NCBI RefSeq assembly: GCF_006363815.1
Contig: NZ_RRYT01000018.1
Coordinates: 42,412-106,411, forward strand
Length of the DNA: 64,000 nucleotides
Direction of reading: 5' to 3'
Source: Thermomonospora catenispora
GTDB taxonomy: Bacteria; Actinomycetota; Actinomycetes; Streptosporangiales; Streptosporangiaceae
Shown here: one piece after another, positions 1 through 10,540 of the stretch
Layout: the number at the start of each line of letters is the position of its first letter
How positions within the stretch are numbered: position 1 is the first letter of the stretch
The notes under the pieces: model-generated
Database searches by the model: none
The model's input: the letters and a program-made list of their open reading frames with translations, nothing else
Told to the model about the DNA's origin: nothing
Position numbers and translations under genes: made by a program

Positions 1-443
1 ACCCCGATCCGGATCGGCACGCCCGCGTCCTTGGCCGCCCGGGCGATCTCACCGACCTTGTCGTCGAACTTCTTGATGTTGCCCGGGTTGACCCGCACCG
101 CGGCGCATCCGGCGTCGATCGCCGCGAACACGTACTTGGGCTGGAAGTGGATGTCGGCGATCACCGGGATCGGCGACTTGCGCGCGATCTGCGGCAGCGC
201 GTCGGCGTCGTCCTGAGAGGGCACCGCCACCCGCACGATCTGGCACCCTGCCGCGGTGAGCTGGGCGATCTGCTGGAGAGTGGCGTTGACGTCGGCGGTC
301 GGCGTGGTCGTCATCGACTGCACCGACACCGGTGCGTCACCGCCCACCGGCACCGACCCCACCATCACCTGTCGCGACGTGCGGCGGGTGGCCACCGGGG
401 GGGTCTGGGCGCGGACTGCGGGCATTCCGAGTTGAACGCTCAT
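1..443 (-). CDS. ispG: 4-hydroxy-3-methylbut-2-enyl diphosphate synthase (partial, N-terminal part)
   Basis: IspG (GcpE) performs the penultimate MEP-pathway step, reductive ring opening of MEcPP to HMBPP, using a [4Fe-4S] cluster. Only the first 147 codons lie in the window; the gene continues past position 1. The TIM-barrel start is clear: [14 protein letters not shown] (residues 39-52), PVIADIHF (93-100) and VRVNPGNI (116-123). The cluster-binding cysteines lie in the missing C-terminal part and cannot be checked. ATG at 443 is the only start that gives the usual N-terminus. It follows rseP and dxr on the same strand, the standard actinobacterial order, so it is probably the distal gene of that operon. 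Confidence 0.95.
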   Translation of the reverse strand, partial: MSVQLGMPAVRAQTPPVATRRTSRQVMVGSVPVGGDAPVSVQSMTTTPTADVNATLQQIAQLTAAGCQIVRVAVPSQDDADALPQIARKSPIPVIADIHFQPKYVFAAIDAGCAAVRVNPGNIKKFDDKVGEIARAAKDAGVPIRIG

Positions 444-567
444 CGCTCTCTTCTCAAGCTGCAGGGTCGCGGGTCGGTTAGGTCGGCTCCCAAGCCTATG
501 CGCCCGGGAGCGTCCGCGGCGCGGGGGGCGGATCTTCCGTCCCGGGACGCACGCGCGCCGGCGTCCG

Positions 568-1758
568 TCAGGGCGCGCCGAGCGGGTTGACCAGGTCGGC
601 CAGGATCAGCAGCGCCGACAGTCCCACCAACAGCACGATGACGAGATAGGCGACGGGGAGCAGGCGGGTGAGGTCCACCGGGCCCGGATCGGGCCGTCCG
701 CGGGCCCGTGCCGCCCGCGCCCGCAGCCGCTCGTAGCCGAGCACCGCCAGATGCCCGCCGTCCAGCGGGAGCAGCGGCAGCACGTTCAACGCGCCGAGGA
801 AGACGTTGATCGACGCGGTCAGGGCCAGATAGGCGCCGGTCTTGTCCCGCCAGGAGGCGTCGGCGGAGAAGATCTCGCCGGACGCCTGACCCGCGCCGAC
901 CACGCTGCCGACCCGGCCGCCGGGGGTCTCGGCGCGTTCGGGCGAGAACAGCTCCGGCACGGCGGCGGGAAGCGCGGCCAGGGCGCGGACCGTCTCCACG
1001 ACGGTCCGGCCGATCCCGCCGACGGCGAAGCCGGCCGCCTCCAGCGGACCGAGCCGGTCGTACCCGGCTCCCGCGACCCGCGCCGTCATGCCGAGGAACG
1101 GCTCGCCGCCGACCTCGGCGAGGACGACCCGCACGGTGAACCGGCGGCCGTCGCGTTCGACCACCACCGGCACCTCCTGACCGGGCCGCGCGGCGCGGAT
1201 CCGCTCCCGCAGCGCCGTCCAGTCGGCCACCGGGACTCCCCCGAACGCCACCACCCGGTCGCCGGCCCGCATCCCCGCCCGCCGGGCGGGCGAGGGCGGG
1301 GATGCGGCGTCGCACCTCTTCCCGAGGGCCTCGGGGACGCAGGCGCTGACCTTCTGCACCGTGGTGGTGGCCGCGCCCTCCTCGCGCACCCCGATCGTCA
1401 TCGCCAGCGTCGTCAGCAGCAGGAACGCGACCAGGAAGTTGGCCGCGACCCCCGAGCCGATCACCACCGCTCGCCGTCCGGCGGGCTGCCGGTAGAAGGC
1501 CCGCGGCCGATCCGCCTCCTCGACCCTCTCCAGCGCGGTGTAGCCGACGATCCGCACGAAGCCGCCGAGCAGGATCGCCTTGACGCCGTACTCGGTCTCA
1601 CCGCGCCGCGTCGACCACAGGGTCGGGCCGAACCCGACGAAGAACTGGGTGGCCTTCATGCCGAACCGCTTGGCGGTGAGCAGGTGGCCCGCCTCGTGCA
1701 GCATCACCGACAGCACCAGGGCGGCCGCGAACGCGACGACGCCGAGGAGATACCCCAT
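568..1758 (-). CDS. rseP: RIP-type site-2 zinc metalloprotease (RseP/Rip1 family)
   Basis: A 396-residue intramembrane protease that cuts membrane-embedded substrates such as anti-sigma factors. The zinc motif HEAGH (residues 21-25) lies in the first membrane helix. A PDZ domain follows at about 145-215 ([18 protein letters not shown]). The C-terminal membrane segment holds the third zinc ligand in [13 protein letters not shown], at about residue 320-332. Length and layout match mycobacterial Rip1. The ATG at 1758 has a strong GAGGAGG ribosome site. It lies 79 bases after dxr and 124 bases before ispG, so the three are probably co-transcribed. Its substrate in this organism is not deducible from the window. 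Confidence 0.95.
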   Translation of the reverse strand: MGYLLGVVAFAAALVLSVMLHEAGHLLTAKRFGMKATQFFVGFGPTLWSTRRGETEYGVKAILLGGFVRIVGYTALERVEEADRPRAFYRQPAGRRAVVIGSGVAANFLVAFLLLTTLAMTIGVREEGAATTTVQKVSACVPEALGKRCDAASPPSPARRAGMRAGDRVVAFGGVPVADWTALRERIRAARPGQEVPVVVERDGRRFTVRVVLAEVGGEPFLGMTARVAGAGYDRLGPLEAAGFAVGGIGRTVVETVRALAALPAAVPELFSPERAETPGGRVGSVVGAGQASGEIFSADASWRDKTGAYLALTASINVFLGALNVLPLLPLDGGHLAVLGYERLRARAARARGRPDPGPVDLTRLLPVAYLVIVLLVGLSALLILADLVNPLGAP

Positions 1759-1837
1759 CGGCCTCCTCTCGCCCTTCCACCGGCCGGTCCGGCGCCCGGC
1801 GGGGAACGCCCGGAGGCGCCCCCGGGGCCGCGGGGCG

Positions 1838-3091
1838 TCAGGTCAGTTCGCGGGCGCGCGCCCTGGCCCAGGCGTCGGCTGCGAGCACGTCGTCGAGGGT
1901 GACGCCGGCACCGGCCACCACGTCGTGCTCGCCTACTACCCGCGCGACCGTGTCCACTATCCCGGTGAACGCCAGCCGTCCCGCGCGGAACGCCTCCACG
2001 CACTCCTCGTTGGCGGCGTTGTAGACCGCCGGGGCGGTGCCGCCCAGCTCACCGACGTGCCGGGCCAGCGACACCGCCGGGAACGCCTCGTCGTCCAGCG
2101 GCAGCAGCTCCCAGGTGTGCGCCTTGGTCCAGTCCACCGCGGGCGCGGCGTCCGCCAGCCGCTCCGGCCAGCTCAGCGACAGCGCGATCGGCAGCCGCAT
2201 GTCCGGCGGGCTGGCCTGGGCGAGGGTGGATCCGTCGATGAACTCCACCAGCGAGTGGATCACCGACTGGGGGTGCACCATCACCTCGATCCGGTCGAAC
2301 GGCACGTCGAACAGCAGGTGCGCCTCGATGACCTCCAGGCCCTTGTTGACCAGGGTGGCGGAGTTGATGGTGATGACCGGGCCCATGTCCCAGGTGGGGT
2401 GGGCCAGCGCCTGCTCGGGGGTCACATCGGCCAGCTCGGCGCGGGTCCGGCCGCGGAACGGCCCGCCGCTGGCGGTCAGCACCAGCCGGCGCACGCGCTC
2501 GGTGGCGGCGGAGTCCCCATAGCTCCAGCCGGGCAGGCACTGGGCGAGAGCGGAGTGCTCGGAGTCGACCGGGACGATCTGGCCGGGGGCGGCGCGCTCC
2601 TTGACCAGCGGACCGCCGATGATCAGGGACTCCTTGTTGGCCAGTGCCAGCGTGCGGCCGGCGTCCAGGGCGGCCAGGGTGGAGGACAGGCCGAGCGCTC
2701 CGGTCACCCCGTTCAGCACCACGTCGCACGGCCAGGCGGCGATCTCGGCGACCGCGTCGGGGCCGGCCACGATCTTGGGGATCGGGTAGTCGCCGGAGCT
2801 GTAGCCGTGCTTGGCCGCCTCCGCGTAGAAGGCCAGTTGCAGGTCCTGGACGGCCGACGCCTTCGCCACCGCGACCACCTCGGGGCGGAACTCCAGGGCC
2901 TGCGCGGCCAGCAGGTCCACCCGTCCTCCCCCGGCGGCGAGCCCGACCACCCGGAAACGGTCCGGGTTGCGGCGGATCACGTCCAGGGCCTGGGTGCCGA
3001 TCGAACCGGTCGAGCCCAACAGCACGACGTCACGGGGGCCGGTCGCGCCGGAATCCGGGGGCACTGAGGAGGCAGCCATCATGCCGCCCAT
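1838..3091 (-). CDS. dxr: 1-deoxy-D-xylulose 5-phosphate reductoisomerase
   Basis: Dxr converts DXP to MEP with NADPH, the committed step of the MEP isoprenoid pathway, in the cytoplasm. The NADPH-binding GSTGSIGTQ sits at about residues 26-34. ALANKESLI and [12 protein letters not shown] in the middle and [16 protein letters not shown] with [13 protein letters not shown] further on are family hallmarks of the metal and substrate site. Starting at the ATG at 3091 gives 417 residues; ATG codons at 3082 and 3079 would trim it by 3 or 4 residues and fit the usual ~400. An AGGAGGG lies about 16 bases upstream of 3091, closer to ideal for none of them, so the start is uncertain by a few codons. 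First gene of the dxr-rseP-ispG group. Confidence 0.95.
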   Translation of the reverse strand: MGGMMAASSVPPDSGATGPRDVVLLGSTGSIGTQALDVIRRNPDRFRVVGLAAGGGRVDLLAAQALEFRPEVVAVAKASAVQDLQLAFYAEAAKHGYSSGDYPIPKIVAGPDAVAEIAAWPCDVVLNGVTGALGLSSTLAALDAGRTLALANKESLIIGGPLVKERAAPGQIVPVDSEHSALAQCLPGWSYGDSAATERVRRLVLTASGGPFRGRTRAELADVTPEQALAHPTWDMGPVITINSATLVNKGLEVIEAHLLFDVPFDRIEVMVHPQSVIHSLVEFIDGSTLAQASPPDMRLPIALSLSWPERLADAAPAVDWTKAHTWELLPLDDEAFPAVSLARHVGELGGTAPAVYNAANEECVEAFRAGRLAFTGIVDTVARVVGEHDVVAGAGVTLDDVLAADAWARARARELT

Positions 3092-3276
3092 TGTCGCGTC
3101 CGCCCGACCCTCCTTGAGCACCGGATGCCGGATTCGACCGGCTCGCCCTGAACGCCAGCCGGTCCTGAAGGCGGCTTCCCGCATTCCTTACGGATTGAGC
3201 GGCCTCCATATGCAGCGAGTAATCAATTGATCTCATACCGTGTTGACCGGCCGTCGTCCGCGACGCGGCGGACGGC

Positions 3277-3312
3277 AGCAGATCCGGCATCACGAGCAGA
3301 TCCGGCATCACG
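3277..3312. repeat. Two perfect 18-bp tandem repeats upstream of the protease gene
   Basis: Positions 3277-3294 and 3295-3312 are identical (AGCAGATCCGGCATCACG). They end 40 bases before the protease ATG at 3353, in the 261-bp gap between the divergent dxr and protease genes. They may be a regulator site or a simple slippage duplication; the sequence does not decide. Confidence 0.8.
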
Positions 3313-3352
3313 GCCGGGCGAACCCGCCTGGCGGGAAAGGTGGACAACCCAG

Positions 3353-4285
3353 ATGAAGCGAAGAACGTCCCGGAGGACGGGGGTGATCGCGGTCGCGTTC
3401 CTGGCGGCCTCGACCGCGTCCCCCGCATGGGCGCACGCGCCCGCCGATCCGCAGCCGACGGTCAAGGCTCAGGCGACCACGGCCACGGCGCAGCAGAAGG
3501 TGCTGCAGTACTGGACCCTCGACCGCATGCAGCAGGCCACGCCGATGGACCGCCTGCTGCGGCCGTCGCAGAGCGCCCCCGCCACCGCGGATCGGCGGCG
3601 GGAGTTCCCCACCACGGGCGCGCCGTGGCGGGCCGGCGGGGTGATCGCCCGCACCGCCGGACGGGTGTTCTTCACCTACCAGGGCCGGGACGCCTCCTGC
3701 TCGGCCAGCGCGGTCGCCAGCGCCAACCGCAGCACCGTCATCACCGCCGGGCACTGCGTCAAGCTGGACGGGGCCTGGCACACCAACTGGGTCTTCGTCC
3801 CCGGCTACGACAACGGCGACCGCCCGTACGGGGTCTGGACCGCGCGCCAGACGATGACCACCGGGGAATGGGCCGCCGACGAGAACCTCGACCACGACGT
3901 CGGCGCCGCCGTGGTCAACCCGCTGAACGGGCGCCGGCTGGTCGACGTGGTCGGCGGTCAGGGCATCGCGTTCAACCAGCCGCGCCGCCGGAACATGTAC
4001 GCCTTCGGCTACCCGGCGCAGACGCCCTACACCGGCGAGCGGTTGATCTACTGCAGCGGCGGCACGTTCGACGACTCCCTGCGCACCCGCGCCATCGGCA
4101 TGCGCTGCGGCATGGTCGGCGGCGCCAGCGGCGGTCCCTGGCTGATCAACTTCAGCGAGTCGTCCGGCACCGGCGTCATCAACTCGGTCACCAGCTTCCG
4201 GTACCGGTCCCTGCCCGACCAGCTGTTCGGCACCTACTTCGGCGGTTCCGAGCGGGCGCTGTACTACCGCGCGCAGAGCGCCTGA
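3353..4285 (+). CDS. Secreted trypsin/V8-like serine protease
   Basis: A 310-residue exported S1-fold endopeptidase. The N-terminus MKRRTSRRTGVIAVAFLA then an Ala-rich stretch ending SPAWAHA is a Sec signal peptide with a cleavage site near residue 28. A linker of roughly 60-80 residues before the protease domain may be a propeptide. The catalytic triad is visible: His133 in TVITAGHC, Asp182 in LDHDVGAAVV and Ser259 in GGASGGPW. Cysteines at the active-site His and in IYCSGG and GMRCGM suggest disulfides. The ATG at 3353 is chosen because it opens the signal peptide and has GAAAGG 12 bases upstream; an open frame extends to 3227 but without signal features. Substrate specificity cannot be read. 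It stands alone, divergent from dxr. Confidence 0.9.
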   Translation: MKRRTSRRTGVIAVAFLAASTASPAWAHAPADPQPTVKAQATTATAQQKVLQYWTLDRMQQATPMDRLLRPSQSAPATADRRREFPTTGAPWRAGGVIARTAGRVFFTYQGRDASCSASAVASANRSTVITAGHCVKLDGAWHTNWVFVPGYDNGDRPYGVWTARQTMTTGEWAADENLDHDVGAAVVNPLNGRRLVDVVGGQGIAFNQPRRRNMYAFGYPAQTPYTGERLIYCSGGTFDDSLRTRAIGMRCGMVGGASGGPWLINFSESSGTGVINSVTSFRYRSLPDQLFGTYFGGSERALYYRAQSA

Positions 4286-4500
4286 ACCGCCTTCGCACGG
4301 TCCCTCCCGCCGCGGCCGCATCCCCGTCCGGGAGGGGCCGTCGCCCCTCCGGCGACCTCTCCCCCCTCCGGCCGCGCCGGCGGACGGGGAACAGAGTTTG
4401 CCGCATCTTGGAGGCGGGATAACGGCCGGCACACGGCCGGTCACCTATAAAGGAATCACGTTAACCGGTTCCCGCATCGCGGGGGTGAGGAATGGGACGC

Positions 4501-4749
4501 ATGGGCGAACTCGTGTTCGACCCCGGTGCGCTCGGCGCCGCGCAGTGCGCCGGTGACGCCTGCGTCGCCTGCCACAAGAGGTGGCCTCGCCCGCGCGTGC
4601 GGGTGGGGCGCCTGCCGAGCGGCTCAGGGGTGTTCGCGTGCGAGGACTGCGCACCCGCACTGCCCAGGCCCCGCCCGCCGGAACCGGGGAGCGGGGCGGA
4701 CCGGCCGGTCAACGGTCCGGCCCCGGGAGAAGCGGTGTCCCACCGCTGA
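4501..4749 (+). CDS. Small cysteine-rich protein (putative metal-binding, function unknown)
   Basis: An 82-residue protein I do not recognise by name. It has paired cysteines in CAGDACVACHKRWP and later FACEDCAP, resembling a small treble-clef or zinc-ribbon, then a Pro/Gly-rich tail. The start at 4501 is preferred over ATG at 4492 because GTGAGG (4485-4490) is 10 bases away from 4501 but only 1 base from 4492. A TATAAA at 4446-4451 is a candidate -10 without an obvious -35. A strong terminator lies about 60 bases after the stop. The cysteine spacing argues for a real gene; zinc binding is inferred. Confidence 0.65.
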   Translation: MGELVFDPGALGAAQCAGDACVACHKRWPRPRVRVGRLPSGSGVFACEDCAPALPRPRPPEPGSGADRPVNGPAPGEAVSHR

Positions 4750-4808
4750 TTGCTCCACAGGAGGGTGTTCTGGGTTTTCGGGGGGTTGCCCAGAGCACCC
4801 GGCTCCAC

Positions 4809-4856
4809 GAGAGGGCGTGTTCGGCAGGGGGCGGCCGGACACGCCCTCTCTCTTTT
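4809..4856 (+). terminator. Rho-independent terminator after the Cys-rich gene
   Basis: A perfect 12-bp stem (4809-4820 GAGAGGGCGTGT with 4839-4850 ACACGCCCTCTC) with an 18-nt, itself partly paired, loop is followed by TCTTTTCT. It sits between the convergent small gene and the binding-protein gene and may act in both directions. Confidence 0.8.
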
Positions 4857-4931
4857 CTCCCTCCGCCCGCGGGCCGCAATCTCTCCGGGGCGCTCATCGC
4901 CCGAGGACGGGTCTCGGCGGCCGCGGCGGGG

Positions 4932-6191
4932 CTATCGGGCGTGAGCGCGTTCCCAGGCCCGGATCCAGTCGTTGTAGTCGGTGCACTCGTGCCGGCCGTT
5001 CCGACAGTTCTTGCCGGGGGCGCGGGCGAAGATGACCTTCTTGAGGTAGGCGTCGTCGCCGACCCGGTGGGCGGCGCAGAACGCCCCGTCGAGGCGGTCG
5101 CCCTTGCAGGCCTCGGGATTGGCGGGGGCGACCCCGGCCCACTCGGCGACCTGCTGCTGCACGTCCGGGGACGAGGCCCACTTGAGCCACTCGTACATGC
5201 AGTTGGGGTGCTCGCTCCGGGCGCCGATCAGCCAGGTGTTGACCCACCCGGTCACCCCCTCCTCGGGCACGATGCCGGCGACCTGACGGCCCGCCCGGGT
5301 GAGCACGTCGAGCTGGTAGGAGGAGACCTGCCCCAAGACGGCCTCTCCCCCGGCGAACGCGCTGACGGCCTCGGCGGGCTCGGACCAGTACTCCCGGACG
5401 TGCGGGCGCTGCCCGCGGACGACCTCGGCGGCGGCGTCGAGCTGCTCCCGATTGAGCGCGTAGGGGTCGGTGATGTTCAGGGACTTCTCGCTGGACCTCA
5501 GGTAGAGGGCGGCCTCGGCGAGGACGAGGGGGGTGTCCCGCATGATGAGGCGGCCGCCGTACCGCTTGGCGCGCTCGGGGTCGAACAGATCGGCCCAGCC
5601 GGAGGGGGCCGAACGCACGACCTGCCGGTTGTACATGATCAGATTGGCGCCCCATACGTACGGGACGCCGTAGACGGTGTCGTCGCGCTTGTACAGATTG
5701 CGCAGCCGGGAGGCCAGCTGCTTGTAGCCGTCGACGAGGTCGGCGTTCACCGGCGCGGCGTGCCCGGTGTCGATGAGCTGGTCGGCCACCTCGGGGGGCG
5801 CCAGCACCCCGTCGTAGCGCCGCTCCGGGTTGGACATCAGGTCGATCATCTCCTTGGCGGAGTCCGCCGACCGGAGATTGACCTTGCACCCGGTGCGCTC
5901 CTCGAACGGGACGACCCAGTTGACGCGTTCGTCGCTGCCGCCGTTCTCCACCATCCCGGGCATGGTGACCAGGTTGAGGGAGCCTTCGCCGGGCCCGAGC
6001 GTCTGCAGCGGCCGCGCCGTGCTCACCGGGGGATCCTCCCCGTCGCGGGCGGCCGACACCACGATCACCACCGCCACCAGCAGCACCGCCAGGACCGCCG
6101 CGACCCGGTGACGAACGCTCAGCCCTCGCAGCGTCTTCGCCGCCCCGCGCGCCGCACGGGACACCCGGCTCACGGGATCAGACCGGCTCAT
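4932..6191 (-). CDS. Membrane-anchored extracellular solute-binding protein, spermidine/putrescine (PotD-like) type
   Basis: A 419-residue class of periplasmic-type binding protein. A charged N-terminus of about 27 residues precedes one hydrophobic segment (VAAVLAVLLVAVVIVVSAA, about residues 31-50) with no lipobox cysteine, so it should be anchored by an uncleaved helix. The binding domain begins LNLVTMPGMVENG, with FEERTGCKVN, YDGVLAPPEVADQLI, YGVPYVWGANLIMYN and a C-terminal WINAWLIG-like region (GWVNTWLIGARSEHPN), the pattern of family-1/PotD polyamine binding proteins. No permease or ATPase gene is adjacent, so it is an orphan here. Start ATG at 6191 is chosen by its position before the helix and a nearby GGGAGAGG; the frame is open further upstream. 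Ligand is inferred. Confidence 0.8.
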   Translation of the reverse strand: MSRSDPVSRVSRAARGAAKTLRGLSVRHRVAAVLAVLLVAVVIVVSAARDGEDPPVSTARPLQTLGPGEGSLNLVTMPGMVENGGSDERVNWVVPFEERTGCKVNLRSADSAKEMIDLMSNPERRYDGVLAPPEVADQLIDTGHAAPVNADLVDGYKQLASRLRNLYKRDDTVYGVPYVWGANLIMYNRQVVRSAPSGWADLFDPERAKRYGGRLIMRDTPLVLAEAALYLRSSEKSLNITDPYALNREQLDAAAEVVRGQRPHVREYWSEPAEAVSAFAGGEAVLGQVSSYQLDVLTRAGRQVAGIVPEEGVTGWVNTWLIGARSEHPNCMYEWLKWASSPDVQQQVAEWAGVAPANPEACKGDRLDGAFCAAHRVGDDAYLKKVIFARAPGKNCRNGRHECTDYNDWIRAWERAHAR

Positions 6192-6870
6192 ACCTCTCCC
6201 ACAACCTCCGCCGGACGAGCCCGGCCACCGCTGGGCACCGAAGCCTCCGCGACGCCGCCGTCTCCGCCGGGTCCCCGGCGGCGGGCCGGAACGGAGGCCG
6301 GCCGTGCGGCCGGATCCGGTGACCTGTCGACAAGAGTTCACGGCGCAGCGTAGTCGCGGCGCGTCCCCGGCGGCGTGAAGATCATCGCACCGCGACCGCG
6401 GGCCCTGTCATCGTCGCAGCGTACCGACCTCGGGCTCGCGTCATCGACGCACCCCGCCCCCGCCGCGGGCGGCGGGGCCGCCCGCGTCATGCGCGCCGAT
6501 CGTCGGAACGGTCCTCCGCCCGGTGATTCACCGCCGCCCGTTTCCGCCGTCCGGCGGAAAAGCCCCGAACACCGGATCGGCGCGCCGCGGCGGAGAAGTC
6601 GGACGCCGTGGAGAACGCACGGACTCCGATGAGGGGGAGCACGCGTCTCCCCCGGTCTCCCCGGGCGTGCCCGTCCGTGCGTCCGGCCGTTTCGTCGGAC
6701 CGTTCCCCCGGAACTCCCCCGGAACTCTCTGGAACTCCCTCGGAACCCTCCCGGAACCCGGTCCCTCGCCGAAACGGCGGTCGTCCGCACCCCGGTCGGT
6801 TCCGGGCCGGCGCAACGGCGGACGCCCCGGAGCGTTCGCGCGGGGGCCCGCTCGGCGCCGCGGGGGGAGG
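6192..6870. other. 679-bp intergenic stretch
   Basis: Lies between the start of the binding-protein gene and the stop of the next minus-strand gene. Open frames cross it but are Arg/Pro/Gly-rich and look like GC-driven noise. It must carry the binding-protein promoter. The only notable structure is the phased GGAAC array at 6710-6757. Confidence 0.6.
6710..6757. repeat. Five helically phased GGAAC repeats
   Basis: GGAAC begins at 6710, 6721, 6731, 6742 and 6753, spacings of 11, 10, 11 and 11 bases, with C/T-rich spacers. The regular one-turn spacing suggests sites on one face of the helix, as for a multimeric DNA-binding protein, about 520 bases upstream of the binding-protein start. It could also be a degenerate minisatellite. 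Confidence 0.6.
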
Positions 6871-7236
6871 TCAGCGGCCGGGACGGCCGGGCCAGGCGGC
6901 CGCTCCGGCGTGGTGCGCCGTCGGCGGGTTCGGGTCCGGCAGGTGCGAGAAGCGGGCGGGTTCCCGGCCGTGCGGGGCCGGCTGAGGCGGGGCGGGACGG
7001 GGCGGAGCCGGCCGGGGCGCGGCGGGCGACGGGACCGGATGGGCCTCGATGCGGGCGATGAGGCGCTGCGGAGTCTCGGCCTCGATGAAATCGCCGATGT
7101 CCTGGGAACGGGGCGGCAACGCCCACCAACGGCGGGTGGACAGGCCGAACCAGATGGACCATCCCGGATAACGGCGGCTCAGCGCCTCGACCTCGGCCGC
7201 GTGGTCGTCCATGGGTACGCTGTTTTCGGTCTGCAC
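6871..7236 (-). CDS. Hypothetical protein with Pro-rich tail
   Basis: A 121-residue protein of unknown function. The first 65 residues look folded: YPGWSIWFGLSTRRWWALPP followed by DFIEAETPQRLIARIEAH. This Trp-rich pattern resembles short actinomycete proteins of no known role. The remainder is a Pro/Ala tail with PAPPRPAPPQPAPHG-type repeats, probably disordered. The GTG at 7236 has AGGGAG about 6 bases upstream; an ATG at 7212 is an alternative. It is monocistronic. The tail frame could overrun the true product, but no earlier stop exists. Confidence 0.6.
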   Translation of the reverse strand: MQTENSVPMDDHAAEVEALSRRYPGWSIWFGLSTRRWWALPPRSQDIGDFIEAETPQRLIARIEAHPVPSPAAPRPAPPRPAPPQPAPHGREPARFSHLPDPNPPTAHHAGAAAWPGRPGR

Positions 7237-7564
7237 CGGACGCTCCCTGGAGGATTCCGGAATCCGAACACGGCCTCGACCGCCCCGGGTCCCGTCTTTT
7301 CAGCCGCTCGTTCAATTACGACGGTCCCGAGTGTGTCGTACGGCATTAGGACGGGTCAATGGGGGAGAACCATTGTTCAGTCGCACCGAGTCGGCATATT
7401 CCCACGCCGGAAACCTACCGTCGGGAGAAAACACCGCCCCCGACACCTGCGCGGGGTGACGCTGCGCGACGCCGCCGCCACCCCTCGACGATGAACGACG
7501 CCGGGTGATTTGCACGATTTTCTGAGATTCCCTGTGAGGGTCCCGACTCTCGGGGTGACAAGAA
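7237..7564. other. Intergenic stretch upstream of the hypothetical gene
   Basis: About 330 bp with lower GC than its surroundings. On the minus strand a TTGACC near 7355 could be a -35 for the gene starting at 7236, but no convincing -10 follows. No gene seen. Confidence 0.4.
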
Positions 7565-7594
7565 GATCCCGCCGGAGTCAGGTCCGGCGGGATC
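7565..7594 (-). terminator. Terminator of the aminotransferase-mmsA operon
   Basis: A perfect 12-bp stem (GATCCCGCCGGA at 7565-7576 with TCCGGCGGGATC at 7583-7594) and a 6-nt loop lies 25 bases past the mmsA stop. On the minus strand it is followed by TTCTTGT. Confidence 0.75.
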
Positions 7595-7618
7595 GGTGCG
7601 CACGGGCCGCCCGGAGGC

Positions 7619-9138
<1,520 letters not shown>

Positions 9139-9142
<4 letters not shown>

Positions 9143-10434
9143 TTGGCGGCCTCGTTCGTCGCTTCCAGGGAGTCGATCAGGATGCCCAGGCCCTCGCGGG
9201 CCTCGTCCTCGGTCAACGTGAGCGGCGGCGCCATCCGGACGACGTTGCCGTACAGGCCGCCCTTGCCGACCAGCAGGCCGCGCTCGCGGGTCTCCTCCAT
9301 CATCCGGCCCGCCAGCGCGGGGGCGGGCTCGCCGGTGCCGGGGTCGACCAGCTCGACGGCGAACATCAGGCCCTTGCCGCGCACGTCCCCCACCACCGGC
9401 AGCCGCCCGGCGGCCTCCCGCAGCCCGCCGATGATCAGCGCGCCGAGCTTCGCGGCGTTGGCCTGCAGGTCGTGCTCCAGCACGTAGTCCAAGGTGGCGT
9501 TGGCGGCGGCCATCGCGATCGGGTTGCCGCCGAAGGTCGACAGCCCCGAGGCGTGCAGCGCGTCCATGAGCTCTCCGCGCGCCACCACGCCGCCGATCGC
9601 GAAGCCGTTGCCCAGCCCCTTGGCGAAGGTCATGATGTCCGGCGTCACCCCGTGGGCCTGAATGCCGAAGAACGTCTCCCCGGTCCGCCCCCAGCCGGTC
9701 TGCACCTCGTCGGAGATGAGCAGCGCCCCGTACTCGTCCAGGACCTCCTTGTAGGCGGCCAGCAGCCCGTCGGGGGGCATGGTGAAGCCGCCCACCCCCT
9801 GCACCGGCTCGGCGATCAGCGCCGCCACGTCGCCGCCGGTGGCGGTGGCCAGCAGATGCCGCAGGTCCTCGACGCAGACCTTGATGTAGTCGGCGTCCGA
9901 CAGGCCGGCGAACTGCGGCAGGCGCCGGTCGGCGCCGTGCAGGAAGTGCACGTTCAGCGGCGAGTAGGAGTTGTTGCGCCAAGAGCGGTTGCCGGTCACC
10001 CCCAGCGCGCCGAACGAGCGGCCGTGGTAGCTCTGCCGCATCGCCAGCACCTGGTCGCTCTTGCGGGCGTAGGTGGCCAGCAGCAGGGCCGTCTCGTTGG
10101 CCTCGGTGCCGGAGTTGGTGAAGAACACCTTGGCGTTCTCGATGCCCGACAGCCGGACGATCTTCTCGGCCAGCTCGACCTGACCGCGCAGCAGATACGC
10201 GGTCGAGGTGTGCACCACGCCGGTGGCCAGCTGCCGCTCCACCGCCTCCCGCACCTCGGCCACGTCGTAGCCGAGCATGTTGGTCACGATGCCGCCGAAG
10301 AAGTCCAGGTAGGTGCGGCCGTCGGCGTCGGTGACCCGCCTCCCTCGGCCGGAGACGATCTCGATGGGCCGTTCGTAGTACAGGGCGACCCAGTCCGGCA
10401 TGACCGCGCGGTGACGTGCGAGCAAGTCCGACAT
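9139..10434 (-). CDS. Class III PLP-dependent aminotransferase
   Basis: A 431-residue fold-type I omega-aminotransferase. FFTNSGTEANETALLLA and SYHGRSFGALGVTGN are the cofactor-phosphate and carboxyl regions. LLISDEVQTGWGRTG carries the PLP-pyridine Asp, and the Schiff-base Lys is in TFAKGLGNGFAIGG (about residue 270). It resembles the alanine-glyoxylate/beta-alanine group. Coupling to mmsA suggests it makes malonate or methylmalonate semialdehyde from beta-alanine or 3-aminoisobutyrate, though GABA-type substrates cannot be excluded. ATG at 10434 has no clear ribosome site; a large inverted repeat lies only 8 bases upstream. Pairs of this kind next to PucR regulators occur in pyrimidine or amine catabolic loci of actinomycetes. 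Confidence 0.9.
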
Positions 10435-10442
10435 GGGTCAAG

Positions 10443-10471
10443 TCTGGTGCCGCCGGACCGGCGGCACCAGA
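10443..10471. promoter_or_regulatory. 29-bp inverted repeat immediately upstream of the aminotransferase
   Basis: TCTGGTGCCGCCGG (10443-10456), one base, then its exact complement (10458-10471). It ends 9 bases from the ATG at 10434 and could be an operator, a translation-control hairpin, or the terminator of the upstream dehydratase gene. A smaller palindrome, GACACTGTGTC, follows directly at about 10471-10481. Confidence 0.6.
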
Positions 10472-10510
10472 GACACTGTGTCGGCTCCGCGGGACGTTCC
10501 TTGACGGTGT

Positions 10511-10538
10511 GTCCGGGCGGGCGCGTCCGGGCGGGCGC
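10511..10538. repeat. Perfect 14-bp tandem duplication
   Basis: GTCCGGGCGGGCGC occurs at 10511-10524 and again at 10525-10538, next to the 16-bp palindrome GCGCGGCTAGCCGCGC (10535-10550) that contains the dehydratase stop codon. Confidence 0.7.
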
Positions 10539-10540
10539 GG

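Noticed and set aside
4286..4500. Possible c-di-AMP or other riboswitch before the Cys-rich gene
   Set aside because: There are small hairpins (CCGGC/GCCGG) but none of the conserved ydaO-type core sequences; nothing beyond a -10-like TATAAA.
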